From NCBI GenBank assembly GCA_965240325.2, contig OZ251238.1, positions 930,001 to 994,000 on the forward strand: a stretch of 64,000 nt of DNA. Reading direction: 5' to 3'. The translations under genes and the position numbers were made by a program. Shown here one piece after another: positions 52,979-63,010 of this stretch (the stretch's first letter is position 1; every line of letters begins with the position of its first letter). This stretch comes from Rebecca billardiae RCC1528 (lineage: Eukaryota; Haptophyta). Below the pieces are notes generated by a model. The model was not told the DNA's origin. It saw only the letters and a program-made list of their open reading frames with translations, and did no database searches.

Positions 52979-55877
52979 ATGCCCGATCCACTGCCATCCT
53001 CAGCTGACGTCGGCGCGGAGATGCTGCCGGAGAAGCAGCGGAGCCTGGATGCCGCGCCGCGCGACGACGTGCCGCAGCCCGTGCTGCCGCCGCCGGGCGA
53101 CGACGAGCAGCGCATCGCCGAGCCGGACGGCATCGAGCCCGTCGGCGAAGAGGCCGCGCCCGCGCTGGAGGCGGGCGGCTGGGAGTACGCGCCCGCGGCC
53201 GAGGGCAACGCGCAGTTCGAGTCGTTCGTGGCGGCGCTCGAGGCGGTGGACGCGCTCAAGGCCACGGAGGCGCGGCAGGGGCAGGACGCCTTCGCCGCCA
53301 GCGACGAGATCGTGCTCGGCGAGGTCGACGCGCAGCTCGAGAACCGCGGCAGGGATGACGACGACGTCACGTCGAACGCGTCGTCCGATGCCCCGAACAT
53401 GGAGGACGTGGATGAGCCGAAGCGCTCGGCGGCGCAGCCGCGCACCTCGCGGCTGAGCAAAGCGCTCCCCATCCTCCGCAACAAGACCACCTCTGGCGAG
53501 TCCGAGGCGGACGGCTGGCTGACCAAGCTGCTCGTGGGAGCCGTCTGGCTGGTGAGGAAGGGCGCGGTGACGCTCTGGCGGGAGACGTCGCTGCTGCTCC
53601 TGCTCGTGCCGTACGCCATCGGCTTCCTCAGCCGCGAGGACGAGGAGCTCCGCCTGCGCGGCGACCTCTGGCTGCTGCGGCCGCTGTACGCGCTCGTGCT
53701 CGCGCGCCTGGCCGTGTTTGTTCTCTTTGCGATCAAGGGCGCGGCCGTCGCGCTCGAGCTGATGCCGGCGGCCATCATCCACTTCTTCGAGGCGTTCCGC
53801 GGCTGGCCAGCGACGGTGCGCCCGCTGCTGCCGCGCCCGCCGCCGCCGCGGGCACGCGCCGACGCACAGCGCTCCCGGCGTCGCGCGCCGCGCGCCGCGC
53901 GCACCCTCACGCGCCGCCGCGCGTCGCGCTCTCCGCCCGGCGGCGCGCCGCGCGCGCAGTGCCTCGCGTTCCTCGGCCTGCACGCCGTCTTCTACACCGT
54001 GCCGCACCAGGACCGCAACGCGTGGCAGCTGCTGCGCGGCGAGCAGTGGCTGATCGCGGTGCAGTGGTGGCTCGGCGCGCTCGGGCTGACGCGCGGGCTG
54101 CTCGAGGCGAGCTCGCAGCAGCTGTTCCGTGGCCTCAAGGACGGCCATTTTGAGCAGCGCGTCGCGGATGCGGTCATGTCGATGCGCGTGCTCCGGCTGG
54201 TGTTCGCCACGTCGCGCGCCGCGCGCAACCGCGCAGCGCAGCGCGAGCGCGAGCTCGAGGACGCGGAGACGCACGCCGCCCCCGAGCCGCCGGCTGTCTC
54301 ACTGCTGGACGAGGTGCCGCCGGCCGAGCTGACGGGAGAGCTGCCGCCTGCGCGCGTCGCGGACGGCGCCGGGCTGTCCTCCGCCGCGCTCGTGCGCGCC
54401 ACCTCCGGCCGCGCCGAGAGTGAGCTGATGGTCCGCGACGACGGGCTGCTCAAGGGCTGGCTCCTCGGCTCGATCACCGAGCAGCTCGCGGCGCTGCAGG
54501 AGGCGGTGGCGGCGGGCTCGGGCTTTGTCACCTCAAGCCACGACGCGCGGCGCCGCGCGCGCCACGCGTTCAAGGCGCTGCACGCCGAGTTCCGTCACGA
54601 GGTGGTGCACGGCCGCTCGATGGGCTCGGACCCGCTGCTCGACGCGGAGGACGTGCCGGAGGACTGCCTGCCGCGCGAGCGCGTCGTGCGCTGGTGCGTC
54701 AAGGCGACGCGGCGCAAGCGGCCGGCGTTCCGCAAGAAGATCGCGGAGCGCGTCGAGGCGCTGTTCCCGACGGCACAGCTCGACCAGGACGCGTTCGTCG
54801 CGGCCGTCGAGGCGGCGTACCGCGAGCAGCGCTTCCTGAGCGCGAGCGTGCAGTCGTTCGACCACCTCAACTCGCACCTGCACAGCTTCTTCCTCGTGGT
54901 GTGGGGCATCGTGATGTTCATCGCAGGCATCTTCCTCGTCGACTGGGGCGTCGACTTCGACGCGTGGATCGTGCCGTTCTCGTCGTCGTCGCTCTCGCTC
55001 GCCTTCCTGCTCGGCCGCCTGCCGTACGAGACGGCCGCGGGCATCATCTACGTGCTGATCACGCGGCCGTACGACATCGGTGATCGCATCCTGATCACCA
55101 ACCCGGGCGTGGCCGGCGACAACTACGAGGGGCACACGGTGGCGCAGGTGCGCGGCGCGCGCGGCACGCGGCGCGGCAGCCGCGGCTCTGCGCTGCGCGC
55201 GCGCTCCGCCCCGTGGCCGTTGTCGCTCTCACACACACACCGCTCGCGCTCCGATCGCGCCCGCTGCGCGCGCGCGGCTGCGCTTGCTGCGCTCTCGGCC
55301 GCGGCCCGCCTTCCAGGTGGGCCTGCTGTCGACGCGGCTGGTGTCGTGGCAGGGCGAGCAGCACATGATACAGAACTTCACCGCGCGCAACCTCAACATT
55401 ATTAATTTGCACCGCTCCAACAACCCGACCCTCGTGATGCTCATCCAGGTGCCCGCCGGCACGCCCGGCGCGAAGATCTCGGAGATGCTCGACGCGCTGC
55501 GGCTCTTCGTGCAGCACGCGCCCGACGACTGGATCTCGATCAGCTCGTGCCCGATCAAGCGCGCGGACTACAAGGAGGGCGTGCTCGACGTGAAGATTGG
55601 GCTCAAGTCCGCCAAGCGGCGCATCGAGGACGGCCTCATCGAGCAGGCCAAGAACCGGCTGCTCATCTTTCTGCACGCGTACATGCAGTCCGCGGGCATC
55701 GAGTTCCAGAAGGTGCCCGGGCGCGTGGTGCTCACGCTCTCAGAGGAGGGCCTCGGCGGCAGTGGCGCGGAGATTGCGCCGAGCCGGCGGGAGAGCATGC
55801 GCTCGCAGATGGGCGCGGAGAGCGTGAAGAGCCCTGGGACGCCGCGGCTCTCGCTGGCGCGGCCCGTCCCATCGTAG
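52979..55877 (+). CDS. MscS-like mechanosensitive channel
   Basis: Three exons: 52979-53815, 53960-55147, 55317-55877, giving 861 aa. The N-terminal 190 residues are acidic and disordered. Membrane helices lie near residues 201-217, 233-270 (possibly two), 280-295, 303-325, 590-612 and 615-655. The region from about 440 to 585 is helical and cytosolic (EDCLPRERVVRWCVKATRRK, FVAAVEAAYREQRF). The last helix and what follows fit the MscS pore and beta domain: SSLSLAFLLGRLPYETAAGI, LITRPYDIGDRI, VGLLSTRLVSWQGEQHMIQN, then the alpha/beta cage. Related to plant MSL10-type and fungal Msy channels. Gated by membrane tension; the location cannot be told. Both introns begin GTGCGC and end CAG in phase 0, and the second splits the beta domain at VAQ|VGLL. 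Confidence 0.9.
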
Positions 55878-55952
55878 TCGCCGCGCACGGAGCCACCTGC
55901 TGCTGCCGTCACTTCTGCGCCGCTGACGACACATGAACGCAGTCGTATGATG

Positions 55953-56014
<62 letters not shown>

Positions 56015-57258
56015 CTTGCCGAAATAATGACTCGGTTATTAATACTGTATCATACTAAAATTACTAATACAGCCGCCCTGCATGCGCCTGCTGCTCGCAT
56101 TAGTTACTACGGCTGATTAGTGACGATTTACTCGTCACAAACTCATCAGTTATAGATTCATTATCAGATATATAGTAATAATAATACTCACTTTATAAAT
56201 TACATATATATATAATTATCATCAATAACTTATATTTATTATATTACCGCGCTGTCAGAGCCGACCCCGTGAGGCTGAGTCACGGGCCCAGCCTCCACTG
56301 GCCGGCGGCGCGGACGAGCTGCATGATTGATGCGCGACTCGCGGATATATTCGATATATATCGAGTATATACTTTACTGGCGACAGACGAGTGACACGGC
56401 GGAGTATCGTGATGATAGTAGCGTAGCTTATTAGCCGTTGCTGTCGCAATGTTGCGGCGCGCAGGCGCAGCTGGCGCGCGTCGTCGTCATCTAGCTAGTT
56501 ACATATACTCGTGGGGTCAGAGCTCCGACCTGTGGCTGTTACACTCCCGGGTGCGCATGACACAATCATCTCCCGACGAAATCTCGAATAAATATGGAAT
56601 ATCTCCTCGGTGGTTTATATAACTGCTGTTCGATCAGGCTTAATTATAATTCCATCAGGATGTATAGAATCCGCCTGCGTGCCAATTTCAGACTGCCAAA
56701 ATGTGATCCAGCCGGTCCGATTCTGGTGCAATAAATAGCGGGATCACCTTGGAGATCGTGTATCTCCCGCCCTACTAATGTTGCTGAGATCGCGTCGAGA
56801 TTGAGGCGGTCGCATACATACTCCATTATTTTGTGCCTTTTTCCGCAAAACTTGTCAGCGGGAACCCAGGTCATTTCAGACGAATGGAGACGCATCCCGA
56901 AGTTTGACGAGGCCTCATCTCAAGACGACAGAAAGTTGCGTAGTGGGTTTTATTGGGCCACACACCCCACAGTGGGGCTCTGGCCCCTCTACTTTATTCT
57001 AGTCGTCATCGCGCGTCGGGCACCGGCTCGTCGCGTCATCATTGTCATTCACATTGTCGATCCGACCTCATCGCGCGCATCAACTACTAGTACTACTGCT
57101 ACAGCGTCGTATGACTAACTACTGCAACCACCGTAAGACTAAGACTACTAGCGCAGGTCTACATCGATCTATACTCTAAAGTGTCTACGGTGCTGATAGG
57201 ATCGACACTGTCGTCGTCAAGCGCGGCTGCTCACCTGCTCGACGACCCACGGTCTCGC
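55878..57258. other. AT-rich intergenic with CT microsatellite
   Basis: CT tract at 55957-56010, then TA/ATT-rich sequence to about 56420 and ordinary sequence to the helicase stop. No gene recognised. Confidence 0.5.
55957..56010. repeat. (CT)27 microsatellite
   Basis: Uninterrupted CT dinucleotides just after the MscS-like gene, i.e. AG on the other strand. Confidence 0.95.
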
Positions 57259-59178
57259 CTATTCGTCGGCCCCGGGATGATCGACCTGCCGGAGGGCGAG
57301 AAGCAGGCGCGCGGCCGCCAACCTCTTCGCCTCCTTCTTCGTGCGGGCCGTCGCGCGCCCCTCCTCCCGACGCAGCTGCGACTCGTACACGAGTCGCACC
57401 TCATGCGCTGCGCTCGCACCGGCCGCAGGCGCGCTCGTCTCGTGCAGGTCGACCTTGGTCCACCGGCAGAAGAGCATGAGCGTGGCGAGCGCGCCGGCGG
57501 AGCTATCGGCGGGGCCGATGGCGGCGAGCTTGCGAAGCGCGGTCTGCTCGCGGGCCACCGCCGCCTTGCGGCCGGCCGCCACCGCAGCCGGGTCCCTTGT
57601 CCCGGCCGGCAGTGCAGCACGCGCGCGCGCGACCTCGACGGCGTGCGCTGCTGCCTCGTGCTCCATGTCAGCGAGCAGCGCGACCGGCCGGTCCTGCCTC
57701 TCGGCGAGCACGACGAAGCTACTGCCCGCCTGCCGCGCGCGCCCGCGGCCCTGCACGAACGAGACGGCGTGCTGCATGGGGTCGAAGCGGATCACGCAGT
57801 TCGCGGCGGGCACGTCCACACCCTCCTCGGCGGCGGAGGTCGCGATGAGCAGGTTGGTGGCGCCGCTCGAGAAGTCTGCAAGGCGCTGCGCCGCCTGTGC
57901 GCGCGAGACGGAGAGCGACGGCGTGGCAGGCGACGAGCTGGCGTACAGGCACGCGCTGCGCACGCGGCCGGCGAGGTCTGCGTCGGCGGCGATGACGTGC
58001 GCGAGGATGTGCGTCATGACGCGCTGCTGCACGAAGACGATCCCTCGAAAGGCGCGTGCGTCCTCGCCAATCTTGTCGAGCAGCACCTCGACCAGGTTGT
58101 CGAAACGCGCGTGCGAGGGCGCGGACGCGGCCCAGAACGCCCGCCTCGCCGCGAGCGCGCTGTGCGGCCAGCGTGCGGCCGCGGCAGCCGCCTCGTCGTC
58201 GAGGCCGTACATGCGGAGGAACTCGGTGGCCGCGTCCTCTGCCGCCTCCCAGCTGGTGACGAGCAGCCGCAGGGCCTCGTACCAGTGCTCCAGCTCCGCG
58301 CAACGCCCGCTGCGGGAGCCTAGCCGGCTGGCATACGCGCCCCACTCACGCACTGCCAGCCGCCGCAGCGCGGACTCGAACTCGGGCAGCTCCTCCTTCG
58401 CGGCCGCCTCGAGCGAGCGGACGACTGCGACAAGGCGCAAGGCGAATGCGCTCGCCTCGCCGGTGCGCACGCGCTCAAAGAAGGTCGCCTCCATCAGGTG
58501 CTGCGGCGGGCGCGTGGCGGTGCCGGCGTCGGCAGGCGCGGACCTCATCACGATGTCCGGCGTGCGCACCTCCGCCACAAGCCGCGTCGCGTGGTACCCG
58601 CCGGCGACGAGCTCCTCGCTGCTGGCGTGCTCCACAGCGTCGATGAGCAGGTCATCGCAGAGCTGGCGCACGGCGGCCTGCACCTTGCCCGCGCTGACGG
58701 CGTAGGTGAGCGAGGCGGTGAGGCCGAGGACGCGGGGCCGCGAGTCCGCGCGCTGCAGGGTCCTGGCGAGCTTGCGGTACGGGTGCTCCTTGAGCACGTG
58801 GTGCACCTCGTCGAACACCACGAGCCCGAACGAGCCCCAGCTGAGGCGCTCGTGCCGCGCCTGCGCCGCCTCGAACGCCTTGGGCGTCGCGACGAGGATG
58901 TCAAAGGCGGGCGCGAGAGACACGCCGCCCATGAACTCGGCGACGTCCATGCCACTCCACTCGCGGATGGCGGCAGCCTGCTGCGAGACGAGTAGGCACG
59001 TGGGCACCAGGAAAAGCGAGGGCCGCTCGCACTGCGCCGCGCACGCGGCGGCGATCAGCGTCTTGCCGGCGCCGGTGGGCAGCAGGACAATGGTGTTCTT
59101 CTCGACGGCGGTCTTGACGATGCGTTGCTGGTACGGGCGCAGCGCGGCCTTGGGCGCGATCCGTGAGTGGAGCGGCAT
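57259..59178 (-). CDS. Dicer/RIG-I-type SF2 RNA helicase with C-terminal dsRNA-binding domain
   Basis: Single exon, 639 aa. Helicase domain 1 has the Q-like LRPYQQRIV (residues 13-21), motif I PTGAGKT (34-40), motif II DEVHH (123-127) and motif III TAS (154-156). Residues about 185-355 are a helical insertion, placed as in the Hel2i of Dicer and RIG-I-like helicases. Helicase domain 2 has IVFVQQR, LLIATSAAEEGVDVPAANCV and motif VI SFVQGRGRARQ (473-483), closest to the Dicer/RIG-I/FANCM-type group. Residues about 562-632 fit a dsRNA-binding domain, ending TKKEAKRLAAARLLLAL. There is no RNase III, PAZ, CARD or RIG-I zinc domain. It should bind and translocate on, or sense, double-stranded RNA in the cytosol or nucleus, perhaps in RNA silencing or virus defence. 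The start ATG is 201 bp from the next gene's ATG. Confidence 0.85.
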   Translation of the reverse strand: MPLHSRIAPKAALRPYQQRIVKTAVEKNTIVLLPTGAGKTLIAAACAAQCERPSLFLVPTCLLVSQQAAAIREWSGMDVAEFMGGVSLAPAFDILVATPKAFEAAQARHERLSWGSFGLVVFDEVHHVLKEHPYRKLARTLQRADSRPRVLGLTASLTYAVSAGKVQAAVRQLCDDLLIDAVEHASSEELVAGGYHATRLVAEVRTPDIVMRSAPADAGTATRPPQHLMEATFFERVRTGEASAFALRLVAVVRSLEAAAKEELPEFESALRRLAVREWGAYASRLGSRSGRCAELEHWYEALRLLVTSWEAAEDAATEFLRMYGLDDEAAAAAARWPHSALAARRAFWAASAPSHARFDNLVEVLLDKIGEDARAFRGIVFVQQRVMTHILAHVIAADADLAGRVRSACLYASSSPATPSLSVSRAQAAQRLADFSSGATNLLIATSAAEEGVDVPAANCVIRFDPMQHAVSFVQGRGRARQAGSSFVVLAERQDRPVALLADMEHEAAAHAVEVARARAALPAGTRDPAAVAAGRKAAVAREQTALRKLAAIGPADSSAGALATLMLFCRWTKVDLHETSAPAAGASAAHEVRLVYESQLRREEGRATARTKKEAKRLAAARLLLALRQVDHPGADE

Positions 59179-59379
59179 GGACGGTCAAGTGCGAGTCAGG
59201 GTCAAGAGTGGTCAACGTCTCGTGTGTGATCGACTTGAGACTGATCGTGACCCGGATTCCTCCGGCAGGGGCAGGTGGGGGCGAGTGGTGACCCACCGGG
59301 CGGTCGCTCCGCACTGGCGACCCCCCATTATTTTGATCTTCTGGCGGGAACTTGGAGAACAGGTCAACAGGACAGCCAG
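59179..59379. promoter_or_regulatory. Bidirectional promoter region, dsRNA helicase / methyltransferase
   Basis: 201 bp between divergent ATGs. Less GC-rich at 59325-59350 (TTATTTTGATC). No TATA box is certain. Confidence 0.5.
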
Positions 59380-60324
59380 ATGGCGGCCGACCCGCTCACA
59401 CGTCTGCTCGAGGCAGCTGACAAGACGATCCTCAGCGTGGGCTCGGGCGACGGCTCGCAGCAGGCTGCCATCGTCGCTCGCGGGCACCGCAACGTGACCA
59501 CCACCTTCTTCGACTCTCGAGCAGCGCTGCTCGCCAAGTACCCACAGTCGGCACCGGCCAGCCTGCGCGTGCTCGAGGGCGCCGCGCGTCCGCCTCTCTT
59601 CGAGGTCGACGCGACCAATCTGCAGTCGTACGGGCTTGGCATGTTCGACATCTGCATCTTCTCCTTCCCGCACACGGGCGTGCCCAATAACGATCCCAAC
59701 AACGTCGCTTCGAACCGCGCGCTGCTCACCGGCTTTTTGCGCTCGGTGCAGCACGTGCTTAAGCCTGACGGACAGGTGCAGATCACACTCAAGACGGGCG
59801 AGCCGTACGATCGATGGGAGCTGCCCAGGCTCTTGAGTGACGAGTGCGACCTTCACTTGACCTCGACGCACCCGCTCGACAAGTCGCAGTTCACCGGCTA
59901 TGTGCACCGCCTCACCGTCGGCGCGACCGGCAAGATGACGCAGGTGCGCGACAAGGGCGCCAAGGTCTACTCCTTCGAGCGGCGCCAGCCCGCCAACGCC
60001 GAGCCGACTGTCGCGCAGCTGCCGCTCTCGACGTCCGCGTCCGTCGTCATCGTCGCGCTGCTGCACGCGGCCCTCAGCTATGCTGAAGTCGAGACAATGA
60101 TCGGCGAGGTCCTTCACGCGGCACGTGGCGAGGCTGAGAGTCTGAGCGTGCTCGACATTCGCAGGCGGGCGGCGGGCAGGTGCAAGATCGCCTGCGCCAC
60201 ACTGCCTGACACGCGTCAGATGAACCGGGTGCTGTACGCGATGGAGCACAAGGGCTGTGCATGCCGAGGGGGCTCCCGGGCGGGTCGCGGGATGAAGCCG
60301 GCCTGGATGGCACCCGCCGAGTGA
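59380..60324 (+). CDS. BMT5-like (DUF2431) methyltransferase with a Z-alpha-like C-terminal domain
   Basis: Single exon, 314 aa. Residues 15-200 are the BMT5-like Rossmann methyltransferase: ILSVGSGDGSQQAAI (usual GEGDFSF is changed to GSGDGSQ), EVDATNLQ, FDICIFSFPHTG (91-100 region), LKTGEPYDRW and TGYVHRL. In yeast this family makes N3-methyluridine in 25S rRNA. Residues about 235-312 look like a winged helix of the Z-alpha type: EVETMIGEVLHAARG, SLSVLDIRRRAA, then MNRVLYAMEHKG (281-292) and MKPAWMAP. Z-alpha recognition helices carry Asn and Tyr in N-RVLY and a wing with Pro-x-Trp; here Asn282, Tyr286, Pro307 and Trp309 fit. That domain binds left-handed DNA or RNA in ADAR1 and ZBP1. The pairing with this methyltransferase is not familiar to me. 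Divergent from the helicase gene. Confidence 0.75.
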   Translation: MAADPLTRLLEAADKTILSVGSGDGSQQAAIVARGHRNVTTTFFDSRAALLAKYPQSAPASLRVLEGAARPPLFEVDATNLQSYGLGMFDICIFSFPHTGVPNNDPNNVASNRALLTGFLRSVQHVLKPDGQVQITLKTGEPYDRWELPRLLSDECDLHLTSTHPLDKSQFTGYVHRLTVGATGKMTQVRDKGAKVYSFERRQPANAEPTVAQLPLSTSASVVIVALLHAALSYAEVETMIGEVLHAARGEAESLSVLDIRRRAAGRCKIACATLPDTRQMNRVLYAMEHKGCACRGGSRAGRGMKPAWMAPAE

Positions 60325-61153
60325 CCGGGCCTCGTTCGTCGTTGGCGACGTGCGGCAGGAGACTGACCCTGACGGGCAGTCCGAGTGGAGCGTACAACAC
60401 GCTTGGCCGGGTGAGCGTGACGTGGAGCCGGCTCTAGCTAGATGAGGCGTACAGTGCATATATGCGCAGATATATGTATGGTATGGTAGCCTCTTACTTC
60501 ACTCCGCCCGACTACAGCAGCCGCATGCGGTGACGGCGGTCCGCCGGTCATCCCGGGGACGGTCGTATCCAGATCTGCCCATCACAGCAGTCACACAGTG
60601 ATCACCGTGCCAGGCGTGCCATGACTCATGACTGCCCCGAGTCAGCAGCGCCGCACGCCCGCAGCATATCAACTGACTGATTGCTGCGGCTGATATCAGA
60701 TGCGACGAGCTGACCGCCTCGGTGATAACGATCATCAGTTGTGCTGATGATGATTATTATCAGCCTGATATGATATGACGAATGTCGTATGATGATGACG
60801 ACGGAGATGACGATCGATGTATATGATGGCGCACGCATATCCTGCTCGACGACCTCGGCCAAGTAGCCATAGTGCCCGCGGCCGGCGCCAGGCGATTGCG
60901 CTGTCGATCGAGCGCCACGTTGCGTGCCGTTATTATTCGTTATGACGACTATACTGAATGAATAATAAGACTCACTACGAGACTACCAAGTCACGCATGA
61001 TCGACTCATCCGAGCAGTCGTCAGTCGTGCCCTGCATATAAATCCGCCGGACGCGCGGGACGAATGCCTGGCGAGTGAGACAGCGGCACAGGCGACTGTG
61101 CCGGACTGTCCGGCGCCTACGTACATCCGATCGGAAGCACGGAGGCGCTGTGC
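60325..61153. other. Intergenic, no gene seen
   Basis: Rich in ATC/ATG and TAT words at 60720-60830, no recognisable coding. It separates the methyltransferase from the convergent fucosyltransferase-like gene. Confidence 0.5.
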
Positions 61154-62890
61154 TCAAACGCGGGGCAGCGGCACAGACGGCTCGTCGAGCTGCGGGCAGC
61201 GGCTCCGCTGCCGTCGGTGCCACGCCGCCAGATGCGTCGCGTTGAGAGAAGGCGGCGGGCTGTGCTCAAACGTGGGGCAGCGGCACAGGCGGCTCGCGCG
61301 CGAGGAGAACGTGGAGCCCTTCGTGCCGACGAAGAGAGCGGCGTGCGCGATCAGCTCGCCCTCGACCAGCGACACGAGCTTGGCCCAGGCGAGCTCAGCC
61401 AGGTCTGAGAAGCCGAGCTTGGTGGGTGCGCGCTTGGTGGGTGCGCCAATGTCAAGCGGCCGGCGCGCGGCGGGGGGGGCATGGCGCGCGAGGCGCGGAG
61501 CAGCAGCCGCGCGAGCCGCCGCCTCGACATCCGCCCAGAAGCGCGTGCGTTGCACGATGCCCCCCGGCCACGCAGCCCCCGCGCCACCCGTGACGCCGTT
61601 CGGCGGTGCGAACCAGCCGGTGGGCGCGTCGGTCGCGACGTAGAGCGATCGGCGCGCTGGCGCCGCGGCCGCGCCCGCGCGGGCTGCCGCGGCCGGGGCG
61701 GCGTGCGCGACTGGTGAGGCCAACGGCTCGCACTCGAGAATGTCGAGCACGCGGCGCGCGAGCGCGTCGGGCGTGTCGCTCGCGTCGTACAGGTCGAACT
61801 CGCGCGTGCGGTAGTGCAGCGCGGCGTATGCGCGCGGCCCTCCGAGCGCGCCGGCCGCCGCGCGCCACGCATGCTCAATGGGAGCGCTCGGTCGCACGCC
61901 CGCTTCGAGAGCGGAGCGGATGCGCATGAACTCGTGCGCTCGCCGGTCGACGGCGCAGTCAAGCAGCCGGGGGTACTCCCAGCCCTTCATCAAAAAGTTC
62001 GCGTCCATCGGCCAGTACTGCACCTTCGCCTCGATCGCGCGCAGCACAGCCTCGTCGTCGCCCCCTTTGGTCGGCTTGGCGCGCGGCCGTGCGAACGCAG
62101 CGGACGGCGCGTCCGCAGCGCGCGCACGGCCGAGCAGCTGCCGGCGCAACCGCACGTAGTCGCTGAGCCAGGCGGAGGTCTCGGCGCCGGCGAGGCGGAG
62201 GCGCTTCGGCAGCCGCTTGCCGAGCGGGCAGTCCCGCCGATGCGGCACCCAGAAGTGCTCGCGCGCCCACTGGCCCAGGTCCGGCTCGGCAGCGCCGCCC
62301 CGCGCCGCGCGGAGGCCGCGCGCCGTCGCGCACAGCTGGACGGCTCGCCTGCTCCAGTAGCGCGGGCGCGAGGCGTTGATGTGCTTGCTCCGGTACAAGT
62401 TGCCCAGCCGGCGCGACTGCCGCTGCATCGACTCGCACTCCGAGCGCACCATCAGCCGCGCCTCGTCCACGCCCGCCGCCCACGGCAGCCTGAGGCTCGC
62501 CGACTCGGCGCGCAGGAAGTTCTGGAAGCTGAGCACGCGCACGTGCGCGCGCAGCGAGCAGTCGGCGCCGCCGAGCGCCCAGTAGTCCTCGATGCGAGAG
62601 ACCGAGACGGGCATGCGCATGGCGCCCGACCGGTCGTCCAGCGGCGAGTTCGGGCCCCAGTCCTTCATCCAGACCGCGCCCGCCGGCGGCAGCACCAGCG
62701 TTCGGCCGGTCACGCACGCCATCTCTGCGGCGTAGAGCATGCCGTCGTAGACGTTGGTCAGCGCCCCGTGGTCGAGTTCGAAGAGGAGGTACTGCCCGGG
62801 CGCCTCAGGCTCGCATGGCGACTCACCAGACGCGAGGACGCTCAGAGCCACAAGGAGCACAAGGGCGCGCGCGCCGTACGCCGCCATCAT
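61154..62890 (-). CDS. Secretory-pathway O-fucosyltransferase-like glycosyltransferase
   Basis: Single exon, 578 aa. MMAAYGARALVLLVALSVLA is a signal peptide or anchor. LFELDHGALTNVYDGMLYAA and ACVTGRTLVLPPAG fit the first domain of GDP-fucose O-fucosyltransferases (POFUT/plant O-FucT). YAALHYRTREFD (about residue 375) matches the H-x-R motif block used for GDP-fucose, and the end LVEGELIAHAALFVGTKGST with FSSRASRLCR is the typical closing motif. The central 150 residues are family-variable. It should act in ER or Golgi on secreted proteins; the acceptor is unknown. The frame is open upstream to 63871, but that part runs antisense to the next gene and has no signal. Start chosen at the first of two ATGs next to the signal peptide. 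Confidence 0.75.
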   Translation of the reverse strand: MMAAYGARALVLLVALSVLASGESPCEPEAPGQYLLFELDHGALTNVYDGMLYAAEMACVTGRTLVLPPAGAVWMKDWGPNSPLDDRSGAMRMPVSVSRIEDYWALGGADCSLRAHVRVLSFQNFLRAESASLRLPWAAGVDEARLMVRSECESMQRQSRRLGNLYRSKHINASRPRYWSRRAVQLCATARGLRAARGGAAEPDLGQWAREHFWVPHRRDCPLGKRLPKRLRLAGAETSAWLSDYVRLRRQLLGRARAADAPSAAFARPRAKPTKGGDDEAVLRAIEAKVQYWPMDANFLMKGWEYPRLLDCAVDRRAHEFMRIRSALEAGVRPSAPIEHAWRAAAGALGGPRAYAALHYRTREFDLYDASDTPDALARRVLDILECEPLASPVAHAAPAAAARAGAAAAPARRSLYVATDAPTGWFAPPNGVTGGAGAAWPGGIVQRTRFWADVEAAARAAAAPRLARHAPPAARRPLDIGAPTKRAPTKLGFSDLAELAWAKLVSLVEGELIAHAALFVGTKGSTFSSRASRLCRCPTFEHSPPPSLNATHLAAWHRRQRSRCPQLDEPSVPLPRV

Positions 62891-63010
62891 GGACCTCCGC
62901 ACCTTTTCTCGCCGCCGAGTTTTGGTGACTTTGGTCCGCCCGAGCGTCGGACTTTCATCGCGCGACGAAAGATTTTTGCCTGCGGGGAAGCCTCCATCGT
63001 GTCCTCGTCG
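62891..63010. promoter_or_regulatory. Bidirectional promoter region
   Basis: 120 bp between divergent ATGs, containing CGCGCGACGAAAGATTTTTG and GCCGCCGAGTTTTGG. No TATA box. Confidence 0.45.

Noticed and set aside
57259-59178. Calling the helicase Dicer or RIG-I
   Set aside because: No RNase III, PAZ, CARD or RIG-I C-terminal domain; only the helicase class and the dsRBD are supported.
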